From Bradyrhizobium sp. 1 (GTDB taxonomy: Bacteria > Pseudomonadota > Alphaproteobacteria > Rhizobiales > Xanthobacteraceae), in NCBI RefSeq assembly GCF_023073315.1, contig NZ_JADPJH010000010.1, positions 337,788-401,787 on the forward strand: 64,000 bases of DNA, in the 5' to 3' direction. The notes under the pieces were generated by a model. The model saw nothing but the letters and a program-made list of their open reading frames with translations. It ran no database searches and had not been told where the DNA came from. The translations under genes and the position numbers were made by a program. The first letter of the stretch is position 1, and the number at the start of each line of letters is the position of its first letter. Below, piece after piece: positions 36,551-45,938 of this stretch.

Positions 36551-38113
36551 GTGAAACACGAGATCTCCGAAGAACAGCGCAAGAACGGCATTTTGATCGG
36601 CGCCGTGATCGCCTTCCTCCTGTTCGCTCTGCCGCTCGCGGTGTGGCTGGACCTGACCGAGCTCTCCAAGACGGCGCTGCGCCGGCAGGCCGTCGACCTC
36701 AATTCGGTGATTACGAGCGTACGCAGCTATTACGCGACCAACGTGGTTGGGCGCATCCTCGCCAACCCGAACGGCAGCACAAAAGTCGTGCACAATTACG
36801 AATCCATCCCCGGCGCGATCCCGATCCCGGCGACGCTGTCGCTCGAGCTTGGCCGGGTGATCGGCGCGCAGCAGGAGAACATCACCTACCGCTTCGTCTC
36901 GGACTTCCCGTTCCAGAACCGCGCGCCGCACCAGCTCGATCCCTTCGAGAAGGACGCGCTCGCTGCACTGCGTGCCGATCCCGAGCGGAAGATCGTCGAC
37001 ACCGAGACCTCGCTGTTCTCTGACAAGGTCCGCCTCGTCGCGCCCGTCATGATGGGGCCGGCCTGCGTCAGCTGCCACAACAGCCACCCCGAGAGCCCGA
37101 AGAAGGACTGGAAGGTGGGCGATGTTCGCGGCATCCAGGAGGTGATCATCGCCCAGCCGATCGCCGCCAATATTTTTTCGTTCAAGTTCCTGCTGGCCTA
37201 TTTCCTGATCGCCGCCGGCTGCGGCCTCTCGTTCCTGTCGCTCCAGCGCCGCCAGGCGAGCCGCATCAAGGGCATGAACAAGGATCTCGAATCCGCCAAC
37301 GACTTCCTGGCCTCGCTCTCGATGAAGATCTCGCGCTACATCCCGCCGCAAGTCTACAAGAGTATTTTCAGCGGCCAGAAGGACGTCACCATCCACACCG
37401 AGCGCAAGAAGCTCACGATCTTCTTCTCCGACATCCAGAATTTCACGGCGACCGCCGAGCGGCTTCAGCCCGAATTGTTGACCCAGCTGCTCAACGAGTA
37501 TTTCACCGAGATGTCGGCGATCGCCCATGAATATGGCGGCACTATCGACAAGTTCATCGGGGACGCCATGCTGATCTTCTTCGGCGACCCCGAGACCAAG
37601 GGCGATCGTACCGACGCGCAGGCCTGCCTCCAGATGGCCTGGCGCATGCAGCACCGCCTCACCGAGCTCAATGCGAAGTGGCGGGCGTCCGGCATCGAGC
37701 TGCCGTTCAAGGCCCGCATGGGCATCAACTCAGGCTATTGCAATGTCGGCAATTTCGGCAGCAGCGATCGCATGGACTACACCATCATCGGTGCCGAGGC
37801 GAATCTCGCCGCGCGCCTGCAATCCATCGCCGAGCCCGGCGGCATCGTGCTGAGCTACGAGACCTTTGCGCTGGTGAGCGACATCGTCCGCGCCCACGCG
37901 TTGCCGGCGATCACGATGAAGGGCATCAGCCGCGAGGTGATTCCGTATTCGGTCGATGCGCTGAACGACACGGCGGCGGAGCGAAGCGGCATCATCACCG
38001 AGCGCGCGCCGGGGCTGGAGCTCTATCTCGATCCCGCCGTGGTGAAGTCAGGCGACGCGGCACGGGTGCGCTCGCTGCTGGAAAGCGCGCTGGCCTCGCT
38101 GAAGCCGGCGTGA
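36551..38113 (+). CDS. Class III cyclase with periplasmic c-type haem sensor (DUF3365-like)
   Basis: A 520-residue membrane receptor cyclase. TM1 (about 15-35) is followed by a periplasmic DUF3365/Tll0287-like sensor with a single c-haem motif CVSCHNSHPESPKKDWKVGDVRG (about 175-195), TM2 (about 212-235) and a C-terminal cyclase domain (about 280-460). The latter has KKLTIFFSDIQNFT, GGTIDKFIGDAMLIFFGDP (both metal Asp) and ARMGINSGYCNVGNFGS. It probably senses redox state or a gas through the haem and makes cAMP. GTG start at 36551 with CGGAG upstream. It is divergent from the racemase-like gene. Confidence 0.88.
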   Translation: MKHEISEEQRKNGILIGAVIAFLLFALPLAVWLDLTELSKTALRRQAVDLNSVITSVRSYYATNVVGRILANPNGSTKVVHNYESIPGAIPIPATLSLELGRVIGAQQENITYRFVSDFPFQNRAPHQLDPFEKDALAALRADPERKIVDTETSLFSDKVRLVAPVMMGPACVSCHNSHPESPKKDWKVGDVRGIQEVIIAQPIAANIFSFKFLLAYFLIAAGCGLSFLSLQRRQASRIKGMNKDLESANDFLASLSMKISRYIPPQVYKSIFSGQKDVTIHTERKKLTIFFSDIQNFTATAERLQPELLTQLLNEYFTEMSAIAHEYGGTIDKFIGDAMLIFFGDPETKGDRTDAQACLQMAWRMQHRLTELNAKWRASGIELPFKARMGINSGYCNVGNFGSSDRMDYTIIGAEANLAARLQSIAEPGGIVLSYETFALVSDIVRAHALPAITMKGISREVIPYSVDALNDTAAERSGIITERAPGLELYLDPAVVKSGDAARVRSLLESALASLKPA

Positions 38114-38169
38114 GGCGGCAAGTTCAATTCTGATCGTGCCCGGCTGTGGCCAGGAGGCAGGTGCGTCGC

Positions 38170-38288
38170 CTCTCCCGCTTGCGGGAGAGGTCGGCGCGAA
38201 GCGCCGGGTGAGGGTTCTGTCCTCTTGGAGGTTCTCGATTGCGGATGCACCCTCGCCCCAGCCCTCCCTCGCAAGCGCGGGAGGGAGC
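38170..38288. repeat. REP-like palindromic repeat cluster
   Basis: Modules ctctcccgcttgcgggagag and ccctccctcgcaagcgcggg flank cgcgaagcgccgggtgaggg. It occupies the gap between the convergent cyclase and the solute-binding protein genes. Confidence 0.7.
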
Positions 38289-38359
38289 GCACCTCCGCCG
38301 TCGATACAGTGTAGCATTGAGTACTCGCACTAGCCGGCAACCGCGCTACGTGAATCACC

Positions 38360-39586
38360 TCACCTCGCCGCCCCCTCCGTGAACGCCGTCTCGATCACGT
38401 CACCAAACGGCTGCCAAGAGCGCCCGTCAAACTGAACCAGCCGCATCTGCCTGATCGGCAGATAGCTGCTCGGCGAGGTGTTCATCCTGATGTTGGGCAA
38501 CGCCACCGAGGGCTGATAGCTCTTCACCGAAGCCGCCTGCCGCATGATGTTCTCGCGCGAAAAATCGTCGCCGCATTGCTTCAGCACCTGCGTCAACGCC
38601 TCTGCCGCGGCGTAGCCATAGAGTGCGGCGCTGTTGTTGGTGCTTTCGATGTGGTGGTACTTGTCCATGAAGGCGAACCAGTCCTTCATGGCGGCGTCGT
38701 CCTTCCATGCGGGATCGCTTGGATCCTTCAGAAATGCCGCCGAGATCACGCCGGAGGAATTCTCCAGGCCCGCCGGCGCCATCGCGTTGGCGATCGAGGC
38801 CGAGGCGTCGTTCACGATGAAGACCGGGCGCCATTTGAGCGACGCCGCCAGCTTGATCACCTTCGCCGCCGTCGACGGCACGCCGAGAAAGACGAAGATA
38901 TCGGCGCCCGCGCGCTTGAGGATCGAGACGTGCCCGTCGAGATGCTCGTCGTTGATGTCGAAGGCGATGTCGACGAGAACGAGACGGTTCAGATCGCCAA
39001 GACCTTCCTCCATGCCCCTGAGGAGCGCGCGCCCGAACTGGTCGTTCTGCCAGAGCACCACGATCTTGCGGTGCGGATAATAGGCCTGGATGTAGTTGGC
39101 GTAGATGCGCCCCTCCGAACGGTACGACGGCTGCCAGCCCATGGTCCAGGGAAACGCCTTGGCCTGGCTCAGCTCCTCGTCACCGGAGGCGACGAACAGT
39201 TGCGGCACTTTCTTCTCGTTGAGATACCAGCGCGTGGCGAGATTGCCGGGTGTGCCGAACGAGCCGAACATCAGCTGCACGTCGTCCTTCTCGACGAGAT
39301 TGCGCGTCAGCTCCAGCGCGCTTCCCGGATCGGAATTGTCGTCGCGCGTGATGAAGCGGATCTTGCGGCCGTTGATCCCGCCGCGCGCGTTGACCATGTC
39401 GAAATACGCGGCCTCCGCCTGGCCGATCGCGCCGAATTCCGACAGCGGCCCCGAATACGGCATGACGTTGCCGATGCGGATTTCGTTGTCGGTCGCTGGC
39501 TGCTCCGAATGCTGTTGCTGCGACATCGCCCCCAGCGAAGCGAAGGCGACGGTCAGGACGAACAGCAGTCTGCCGGTGACGCGCAT
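38360..39586 (-). CDS. Branched-chain amino-acid-type ABC solute-binding protein
   Basis: A 408-residue periplasmic type I binding protein. Signal peptide (1-22, LLFVLTVAFASLGAMSQ), then EIRIGNVMPYSGPLSEFGAIGQAEAAYFDMVNARGGINGRKIRFITRDDNSDPG, the Leu/Ile/Val-binding protein family signature. ATG at 39586 with AAGGTG upstream; longer frames reach into repeat DNA. No permease or ATPase genes are adjacent. Ligand unknown. Confidence 0.9.
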   Translation of the reverse strand: MRVTGRLLFVLTVAFASLGAMSQQQHSEQPATDNEIRIGNVMPYSGPLSEFGAIGQAEAAYFDMVNARGGINGRKIRFITRDDNSDPGSALELTRNLVEKDDVQLMFGSFGTPGNLATRWYLNEKKVPQLFVASGDEELSQAKAFPWTMGWQPSYRSEGRIYANYIQAYYPHRKIVVLWQNDQFGRALLRGMEEGLGDLNRLVLVDIAFDINDEHLDGHVSILKRAGADIFVFLGVPSTAAKVIKLAASLKWRPVFIVNDASASIANAMAPAGLENSSGVISAAFLKDPSDPAWKDDAAMKDWFAFMDKYHHIESTNNSAALYGYAAAEALTQVLKQCGDDFSRENIMRQAASVKSYQPSVALPNIRMNTSPSSYLPIRQMRLVQFDGRSWQPFGDVIETAFTEGAAR

Positions 39587-39759
39587 GCTCGACACCTTGT
39601 CGTTGGCCCCCAACGAGGTCGGCTTAATCCGCACCCAGGCGAGTTGATCTACGTCAAGCGTTTGGCAAAGCTGTGGCGTGACGGGCCGCTTCGAAGCGGC
39701 CCGAACGAAACGGCAGGCGTGTTGACGCGCTGTCGATTGAGAGAGTGTGCCGTGTGGCA

Positions 39760-39917
39760 CCCCTCTCCCTAACCCTCCCCCGCAAGGGGGGAGGGAACAT
39801 ACCTTTGCTCTGGTGAGTGCACCCTGACTAATTTGTGGAACGATGATGAGCGTCCAGAGCAGCCGCGCACTCCGCTGCGCTCCCTCCCCCCTTGCGGGGG
39901 AGGGCGGGGGAGAGGGG
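39760..39917. repeat. Inverted pair of REP-like modules
   Basis: Module ctctccctaaccctcccccg (39760-39797) and its inverse tccctccccccttgcggggg (39880-39917) face each other across about 80 bp. They are close relatives of the DUF559-flanking repeats at 9444 and 9855, but no gene lies between them. Confidence 0.75.
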
Positions 39918-39962
39918 TGGCCCAGCAAACGGTGAGAGCAATAGCCGCAGCGCTCGCAACAG

Positions 39963-40889
39963 CTACGGCAGCCCCCGCGCCTCCAGCTGCCGCACCAGCA
40001 GCAGTGTTGGCTCCGCAAGACTGTCGCCCGACCCATCAAGCCCGAACGCGGCGGCGATGCCGTCGCGGCTGCGCAGGAGTGAGGCGCGCGGGCAGTGGCC
40101 GGTGCCGCAGAGCGTCTTCTTCAGGGTCTCGCCCTGCGCCACGATGCCGGCGGAATCGTCCGTGGCCCAGGCCAGCACGATCGGCACGTCGACATTGAGG
40201 ATGCCGGGAAAGGCCGATCGCTTGTCATATTGGTTGGCGTCCGTGCCGAGATAGGCCTTCTCGCCGTCGCTCGCATCCTTGCCGACACGGTAGATTCCGG
40301 ACACCAGCACCACGCCGGCGACGTCGGCGCGCTCGGTCTGGAACTCGGGATGCGCCAGCAGGGTGGCGACGTGAAAGGCGCCGGCGCCATAGCCGACCGC
40401 GACGATCTCGCGGGCATCGCCGTTGAACAGGTCGATGTTGCCGTGGACCCAGGACAGCGCCGCTGCCACGTCGGTGGCTCCCATCGGCCAGGCCGCCGCC
40501 GGCGCCAGGCGATAATTGACGCGCACGCCGATCATGTCGTTGCGCGCGGCAAAGCACATGGCCTGGTCCTGGATCTCGCGCGACAGGTCCGGCGCCCCGC
40601 GGTCGCCGGTAAAAGTGTCGCCGGCCACGAACAGCAGCACCGGCCGCGGCGTGTCCGCCTTGGTGCTGCTTGCAGCGACATCGAGCACATTGGCTTCGCT
40701 CTCGCCGTAGCGCAGGCCGCGCGAGAAGGTGACTTGCTCGCACAGCCGCGCGGTGCCGCCGGCGGTGGTGTCGGAATCGGTGAGGCCTGTCAGGACGAGG
40801 TCGGACGGTGCCGTCCGCCTCATGGATACCGGCCCATGCGCGGAAGCTGTCGTGACGGTCAGAACAAGCAAGAATGCGAGATAATTCTT
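39963..40889 (-). CDS. Exported alpha/beta hydrolase-fold protein lacking catalytic residues
   Basis: A 308-residue protein with a signal peptide (MKNYLAFLLVLTVTTASA). The alpha/beta fold is clear: VLLFVAGDTFTGDRGAPD, VRVNYRLAPAAAWPMGATDVAAALSWVHGNI, IVAVGYGAGAFHVATLL and PIVLAWATDDSAGI. The nucleophile elbow GxSxG reads GYGAG, with codon GGC in place of a Ser codon. The oxyanion HGG is AGD, and the expected C-terminal His region reads SRDGIAAAFG. It is probably not an esterase; a binding or structural role is possible. ATG at 40889 is chosen at the signal peptide. Confidence 0.75.
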   Translation of the reverse strand, partial: KNYLAFLLVLTVTTASAHGPVSMRRTAPSDLVLTGLTDSDTTAGGTARLCEQVTFSRGLRYGESEANVLDVAASSTKADTPRPVLLFVAGDTFTGDRGAPDLSREIQDQAMCFAARNDMIGVRVNYRLAPAAAWPMGATDVAAALSWVHGNIDLFNGDAREIVAVGYGAGAFHVATLLAHPEFQTERADVAGVVLVSGIYRVGKDASDGEKAYLGTDANQYDKRSAFPGILNVDVPIVLAWATDDSAGIVAQGETLKKTLCGTGHCPRASLLRSRDGIAAAFGLDGSGDSLAEPTLLLVRQLEARGLP

Positions 40890-41033
40890 CATGATGTGGG
40901 TGGCCTTGCGCGCCATATTGGCTCGCTCTTGAGGCCTGTCTTCTCTATTCGCCTTATTAGTTGGCTGGTCTTGATTAGTTAGCTGGGCTTGGGGCGATTT
41001 GACGGCGGCGCGCTTGGTTCTCTGGCGGCCGGC

Positions 41034-41525
41034 TCAATTCCCCGGCTGGAACATGCAATCCGCCCCGCTGCCGTCCTTCCGTCGGATGGCGTTCGGGTCG
41101 ATCGTGCAGCTTAATTTGCTCAGGCTCTCGAAATTCGATCCCGCCGCGCCATCCGCGGGAACGCCGGCCAGCGCTTCCGTGGCGAAGATCTCGTTGGCGG
41201 TGGAGCCGTTCACGGTCTTCACTTTCTTGCCGAAGGTCACCTCGCAATTGCGAACGGTGATGTCGACATTGCCGGTGCGGCAGACGATCCGGTCGGCGGT
41301 CACCACGATCGGCTTCTTGTAGGGAATGTCGGGGTTGGCGGCGAACAGCATCGCCATTGCCTTCTTTTCGGCGCCCGACAGGACCGGTGACAACGGCGCG
41401 ATCACGCCCGCGAGCGCCAGCGCGGTTGAGCCAGTGACCTTGGCGGGCGCGTCGGCGGCCGCGGCAACGCTGGAAGCGGTTGCGGCAACAAGGGCGCAGG
41501 CCAGGATCAGGCGAACGGGTGTCAT
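41034..41525 (-). CDS. Secreted hypothetical protein
   Basis: A 163-residue protein with a Sec signal (1-24, MTPVRLILACALVAATASS). The mature part has an Ala-rich linker, then KKPIVVTADRIVCRTGNVDITVRNCEVTFGKKVKTVNG and a C-terminal pair SCTID and DCMF, giving four cysteines that could form two disulphides. AAGG lies about 9 nt before the ATG. No family was recognised. Confidence 0.65.
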   Translation of the reverse strand: MTPVRLILACALVAATASSVAAAADAPAKVTGSTALALAGVIAPLSPVLSGAEKKAMAMLFAANPDIPYKKPIVVTADRIVCRTGNVDITVRNCEVTFGKKVKTVNGSTANEIFATEALAGVPADGAAGSNFESLSKLSCTIDPNAIRRKDGSGADCMFQPGN

Positions 41526-41814
41526 CGCTTTGCCTTGTCGTCGGCCATGCTTCCCCCTGACTTGGATGGGAACCAGTCTAGCATGCAAGCCGATTCGGAA
41601 GACAAGGCGGGGGTGGCCGGCGATGGCGCGAAACGGGCGTTTTGCACCGATCTGTCAAACGCTTGCGCGGCGCGACCTAGCCTCGTGCCGGAACGCGGTT
41701 TCTACTGTGCATGGGGTTGTTTTCGCGTTTTTTGTCGTTCGCGCGTCCGTGACGGAACCTTTTGGCCGCTGATGCGACTTATCCATGACACGGGACAACA
41801 CGTGCGAGGCTGTC

Positions 41815-41955
41815 ATGGCACACAAGCATACCGCCGATCCGGCAGAGATCATGCGGGCGACCGGTCATCCCGAATTGGAATATGCCGCCGGCTGGACCAT
41901 CGCCGGTCTGGTCACCATCGGCACCATCGTCGCCGCCTGGGTGTTCGCGATCTAG
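41815..41955 (+). CDS. Small single-pass membrane protein, 46 residues
   Basis: Begins MAHKHTADPAEIMRATG, with one hydrophobic helix (about 26-45, WTIAGLVTIGTIVAAWVFA) at the C-terminus. GAGG lies 6 nt before the ATG. Base composition at third positions is strongly GC, as in real genes here. Its stop codon shares the CTAG tetranucleotide with the stop of the convergent histidine kinase. Function unknown. Confidence 0.7.
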   Translation: MAHKHTADPAEIMRATGHPELEYAAGWTIAGLVTIGTIVAAWVFAI

Positions 41956-43538
41956 GCTGCCGGAAACTGGAGTTCGAAGGCGACGCCGTCGTCGGTCGGC
42001 TTCAGCCTGATCGAGCCGCCATGGCTCGCCATCACCGCGCGCGCGATCGCAAGCCCCATCCCGGTGCCGCCCTGGTCGCGGCGGGTGGTGAAGAACGCAT
42101 CAAAGATCCTGTCGCGGTTCGGTGCCGAGATCGGCTCGCCGTCATTGCTCACGGTCAGCAGCAGGGTCGTCCGCTCGTCAACCGCCTCCAGCCTGATGGT
42201 CCCGGCCTGGTGCCGCATCGCGTTATCAGTGAGATGCGACAGCACGATCAGCGCCTTCTCGCCGGACATGCCGATGGTACGGTCGAGGCTGCCGCTGGCT
42301 TCGATAGAGCTCATCGGAAACCGGCTCTTGAGGTCGGCGATGACGGGCGCCAGCTCCGTCCGCTCGTTCTGCGGCAGGCTTTCGGCGCGGGCGAGCTCGC
42401 GCAGCCGCTGCGCCATCGCCTCCAGCCGCTGGGTGTCGGACAGGATGTTGGCGATGAACGTCTTTTGCTCGTCGGGCGTCAGGCTACCTGATTTGCCCTG
42501 AACCGAATCCTGCAACAGCTCGGCGGCGCCCTTGATCGAGGTCAGCGGCGATTTCAGCTCGTGGGTGAGGTGCGCCGAGAAGGTCGCGATATAGTCGGAG
42601 CGCCGTGCCAGCTGCTCGGCCATGCCGAGGAAGCTCTGCGAGAGCTGGGCGAACTCGCGTGTGCCGTAGTGCCTGAGCGGCCGGAACGCCTCGCGGTCGC
42701 CGCGGCCGATCCGTGCGGCGCGCTCGATCAGCTCGCGCATCGGCAGCGTGATGGTGCGGGAGAACACGAGGCCGATCGCGATCGTGCCGAGGATCACGGC
42801 AAGCCCGGCCAGCACGAATTTGCCGCGCTCCTGATAGAGATGGTCGAAAATGTTGCTCGGCGTTCGCGTGGTGTAGATCACGCCTGCGACGCGGTTGTTG
42901 ACGATGACGGGCATCGCCGAGAACACGTGCACGCCGAGGCCGCGGCTGAAGGAATAGATCGGCGGCGGCGGCCGATCCGGGACGCGGTTGCGCAAGGTCG
43001 CGCGGTATTGCCCGTGCAGCGCGTCGGCGACCTCCTCGATATGTGCGAGCGATTGCCCGACCTCGTAACGCCCGGCGATCACCACGCCCTGCGGATCGAG
43101 GATACGGAAGCCCGCCAGCGTGACCTTCTGGGTTTCGCGGATGATCGGATTGAACCTTGCGCCGATCTCGAGATAGGCCGGCTGTGCCGGCTGGGGCGCG
43201 GGGATTGCATCCGGCCGCCGCCGCAGCAGATCGTTGGCGGTGAGGTCGAGTTCGGGGCGGATCGGCGTGACCTGGTCGCCGGGGTCAGGCAGCACGTTCG
43301 GCGGCACCTCCGCGCCGAGCGTGAGGCCGCTGTCGAGCCTTGCGGTGACCTCCTGCGCATAGATTGTCGCGAGCACGCGGCTCTGCGCGATCAGCTCGGC
43401 CTGGGTCTGGCGGATCAGCTGGTTGTCGTAGAGGCGGAAGAAGAACAGGCCGACCAGCGGCAGCACACCGACCGTTGCCAGCACCGTGAAAATCACGAAC
43501 GTGAGCGACGGCCGCCATTTGTCGGGGGCCGCGCTCAT
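41952..43538 (-). CDS. Membrane sensor histidine kinase, CreC-like
   Basis: A 528-residue kinase. TM1 (about 14-35), a large extracytoplasmic sensor region (about 36-250), TM2 (about 252-272) and HAMP (ITLPMRELIERAARIGRGD) are followed by a HisKA domain with LTHELKSPLTSIKGAAELLQ and the HATPase N, G1 and G2 boxes (SHLTDNAMRHQ, GMGLAIARAVMASHGG). The THELKSPL box and its partner regulator recall CreC. Its ATG overlaps the regulator stop as ATGA, so the pair is translationally coupled. Confidence 0.88.
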   Translation of the reverse strand: MSAAPDKWRPSLTFVIFTVLATVGVLPLVGLFFFRLYDNQLIRQTQAELIAQSRVLATIYAQEVTARLDSGLTLGAEVPPNVLPDPGDQVTPIRPELDLTANDLLRRRPDAIPAPQPAQPAYLEIGARFNPIIRETQKVTLAGFRILDPQGVVIAGRYEVGQSLAHIEEVADALHGQYRATLRNRVPDRPPPPIYSFSRGLGVHVFSAMPVIVNNRVAGVIYTTRTPSNIFDHLYQERGKFVLAGLAVILGTIAIGLVFSRTITLPMRELIERAARIGRGDREAFRPLRHYGTREFAQLSQSFLGMAEQLARRSDYIATFSAHLTHELKSPLTSIKGAAELLQDSVQGKSGSLTPDEQKTFIANILSDTQRLEAMAQRLRELARAESLPQNERTELAPVIADLKSRFPMSSIEASGSLDRTIGMSGEKALIVLSHLTDNAMRHQAGTIRLEAVDERTTLLLTVSNDGEPISAPNRDRIFDAFFTTRRDQGGTGMGLAIARAVMASHGGSIRLKPTDDGVAFELQFPAA

Positions 43539-44239
43539 GCCTCTTTCTCGCAACGGCCGAGCTTGAAGCCGACGCCGTGAATGGTCTCGATCACGTTCTC
43601 GCAATTCACCGCCGCAAGCTTGGCGCGGATGTTGCGGATATGGCTGTCGATGGTGCGGTCGGAGACCTGGATGTTGAGCTGATAGGCCGCGCGCATCAGC
43701 TGCTCGCGGTTGAAGACCGAATTCGGCCGGGTCAGGAACGCGCGCAAAATGCCGAACTCGATCGCGGTCAGTTTTAGCGGCGAGCCTGCAAAGGTCGCCA
43801 CGTGCTGCTCGGGATCGATCAGCAGGCCGCCTTGCGCAAGCGCCGCCGGCCCCGCCTTGATCTCGCCATTGCGCGGGCTGAGCCGGCGCAGGATGACATT
43901 GACCCGCGCGACCAGCTCGCGCGGGCTGAACGGCTTTGTCACATAGTCGTCGCCGCCGATCTCGAGGCCGAGGATGCGGTCGATCTCCTCGTCGCGCGCC
44001 GACAGGAACAGGATCGGCACGTCGGAGCTTTTGCGCACCTCGCGGCAGACGTCGAGGCCGTCGAATTCGGGCATGCCGATGTCGAGCACGATCAAATCAG
44101 GCCTGTCGGCGGCGAAGCGGGCGAGCGCCTCCTTGCCGTCGCGCGCCTCGATCACGTCCATGCCGGCCTTCTTCAGCGCGACGCGGATGACCTCGCGGAT
44201 GTGGCCCTCGTCGTCGACGATGAGAATGCGATGCGCCAA
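43535..44239 (-). CDS. OmpR/PhoB-family response regulator, CreB-like
   Basis: A 234-residue regulator. The receiver domain (1-115) has VDDEGHIRE, phospho-acceptor Asp in LIVLDIGMPEFDG, and KPFSPREL with the conserved Lys. The winged-helix output domain (about 135-230) contains LTAIEFGILRAFLTRPNSVFNREQL and SDRTIDSHIRNIRAKL. The stretch SARDEEIDRILGLEIGGDDYV resembles E. coli CreB. It lies 18 bp downstream of the DUF4173 gene and overlaps the kinase gene. Confidence 0.9.
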   Translation of the reverse strand: MAHRILIVDDEGHIREVIRVALKKAGMDVIEARDGKEALARFAADRPDLIVLDIGMPEFDGLDVCREVRKSSDVPILFLSARDEEIDRILGLEIGGDDYVTKPFSPRELVARVNVILRRLSPRNGEIKAGPAALAQGGLLIDPEQHVATFAGSPLKLTAIEFGILRAFLTRPNSVFNREQLMRAAYQLNIQVSDRTIDSHIRNIRAKLAAVNCENVIETIHGVGFKLGRCEKEA

Positions 44240-44257
44240 GAAATTCTCCGCTACCTG

Positions 44258-45751
44258 TCAGCCCGCCGGTAGATTTTGCGCCTGCGCGTCCAGCCTGCGC
44301 TGGAGCCGCCAGTTCCGGAAGCCCCAGCTCCGCCAGGCCAGATCCTGACGCTGCTGTTCTACAAGGCGGTCGCGGCGCGACACAAGACAGCTCTCGGGGT
44401 TGCCGGGTCTGAGCATGATGGCCTTGTCGATGGCGGGGAGCGCCTGCGGCCCGAGCGTCAAGAGATAGTTGATGTCGACCAGCAAGCCTTTGCCCGATGC
44501 TTCCCGGCTGTGGGCGACATTATAGTTGGCGATGAAGGCATCGAAGTTCACCAGCGAGCAGCCATAGAGCACGATCGCCAGCGCGATCAGATTGACGCCG
44601 ACCAGCCATTCGTTGGACCTGTCGAGCACGATGCGGGCGACGATCAGGATCAGCCCGAGCGCCACCAGCCCCATCCAGATGAAGGCCGCGATGCGCCAAT
44701 AGGTCAGCATGTAGACCTCGACGTAGAGATCGAGCCGGAGGATGGAGGAGGCGACCAGAAGCACGTTCTGCCCCACCCAGAGATAGACCAGCGGTCGGAT
44801 CACCTTCGACTTTTCGGCCGGCCCGCCCGGTCGCATCGCGACCAGGACGAAGGCGGCGGCGAGCAGTGCGGTGGCGATCAGCGGATAGGCGCCGCGATGG
44901 GCGTAGGCGGCATAAGTCATGCTGGTGGGCAGTGCGACGTGGCCCCACAGATAGATGCCGTCGAGAATCGACTGTGCCGCGAACAGCAGATTGAACAGGA
45001 TCAGCGAGCGCAGGATCGTCGAGGGCCCGAGAAATTCCGCCGAGACCTGGGACTGGAGCGGCGGCGGCTGGGGCACATCGGCAGCGGCGGTGGTGACAGC
45101 CGTCTTGCGCCGCCAGCGCACATGGATGAACGGCCAGACCAGCGCCAACATGGTGGCCCAGAACAGCACGCGCGGAATGCTGATAAATTCGAAGACAAGT
45201 TTTGGATTGAGCAGGGAGACCCATTGCTCGATCACCGGATTGGCCGCCGCGAAAAGTGCGACGAAGACGGTGCTCAGCACAACAGGCATCAGCCAGAGCG
45301 CGATGCCCCGGGTGAAGGCCGACATGTTGAAGACCTGGAGCGCGTCGGGGAAGAACCTGAAGGGACCGAACAGGACAAAGTTTCGCAGCGCCCGGGCGCG
45401 ATCCGCGAGCCCAGTCGTCTCCGGGTTGGTCGCGAGCAGAAGCGCAATGACCAGCGCCGCGACGAGGATCAGGAATGAGAGCGCGTTGAGCTCTTCCACG
45501 GCCGGCACCAGACCGAGCGCGACGATCACGCCGCCGGTCACGGCCCGGCGAAGATCCAATGTCGCATGGTTGACGAGTAGCGAGGCGCAGGCGATCGCGA
45601 CGGCCAGGATCGCCAGCGACAGCCCCATTCGCTGTCCGTAGAGCAGAAAGTCGGCGAGCGCTGCGAGCACCAGCGCCATTGCGAGCTTGGCCGAGACCGC
45701 CGAAGGTCTGATCGGTTGGATGTCCGTCGTCGTCGTAGCCAGGCTCGTCAT
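44258..45751 (-). CDS. DUF4173/DUF4153 polytopic membrane protein
   Basis: A 497-residue protein with about 12 hydrophobic helices and a soluble tail of about 60 residues (RRDRLVEQQRQDLAWRSWGFRNWRLQRRLDAQ). The DUF4173 region includes YAHRGAYPLIATALLAAAFVL and VNFDAFIANYNVAHSREASGKGLLVDINYLLTLGPQALPAI. First gene of an operon with the two-component pair, which suggests it is either the sensed module or part of the response, much as CreD accompanies CreBC. Function not established. GAAAGG precedes the ATG at 45751. Confidence 0.8.
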   Translation of the reverse strand: MTSLATTTTDIQPIRPSAVSAKLAMALVLAALADFLLYGQRMGLSLAILAVAIACASLLVNHATLDLRRAVTGGVIVALGLVPAVEELNALSFLILVAALVIALLLATNPETTGLADRARALRNFVLFGPFRFFPDALQVFNMSAFTRGIALWLMPVVLSTVFVALFAAANPVIEQWVSLLNPKLVFEFISIPRVLFWATMLALVWPFIHVRWRRKTAVTTAAADVPQPPPLQSQVSAEFLGPSTILRSLILFNLLFAAQSILDGIYLWGHVALPTSMTYAAYAHRGAYPLIATALLAAAFVLVAMRPGGPAEKSKVIRPLVYLWVGQNVLLVASSILRLDLYVEVYMLTYWRIAAFIWMGLVALGLILIVARIVLDRSNEWLVGVNLIALAIVLYGCSLVNFDAFIANYNVAHSREASGKGLLVDINYLLTLGPQALPAIDKAIMLRPGNPESCLVSRRDRLVEQQRQDLAWRSWGFRNWRLQRRLDAQAQNLPAG

Positions 45752-45938
45752 GTCCGAATGACCTTTCGTGAGTAGCGATACCGTGCAGTCTGCACGGCGC
45801 TTGCGCAAAAACCGGGACCTTCGTCAGCACGCTTTCAGGAGTCTTTTGCAGTTTTCGTGCAGGTGCGCTTTTGCCCCTCGCGCAGCGTAAGTCGCGCTGA
45901 TAGGTGCGATGCGTTCATCAATTTGGACGTGACGCATC

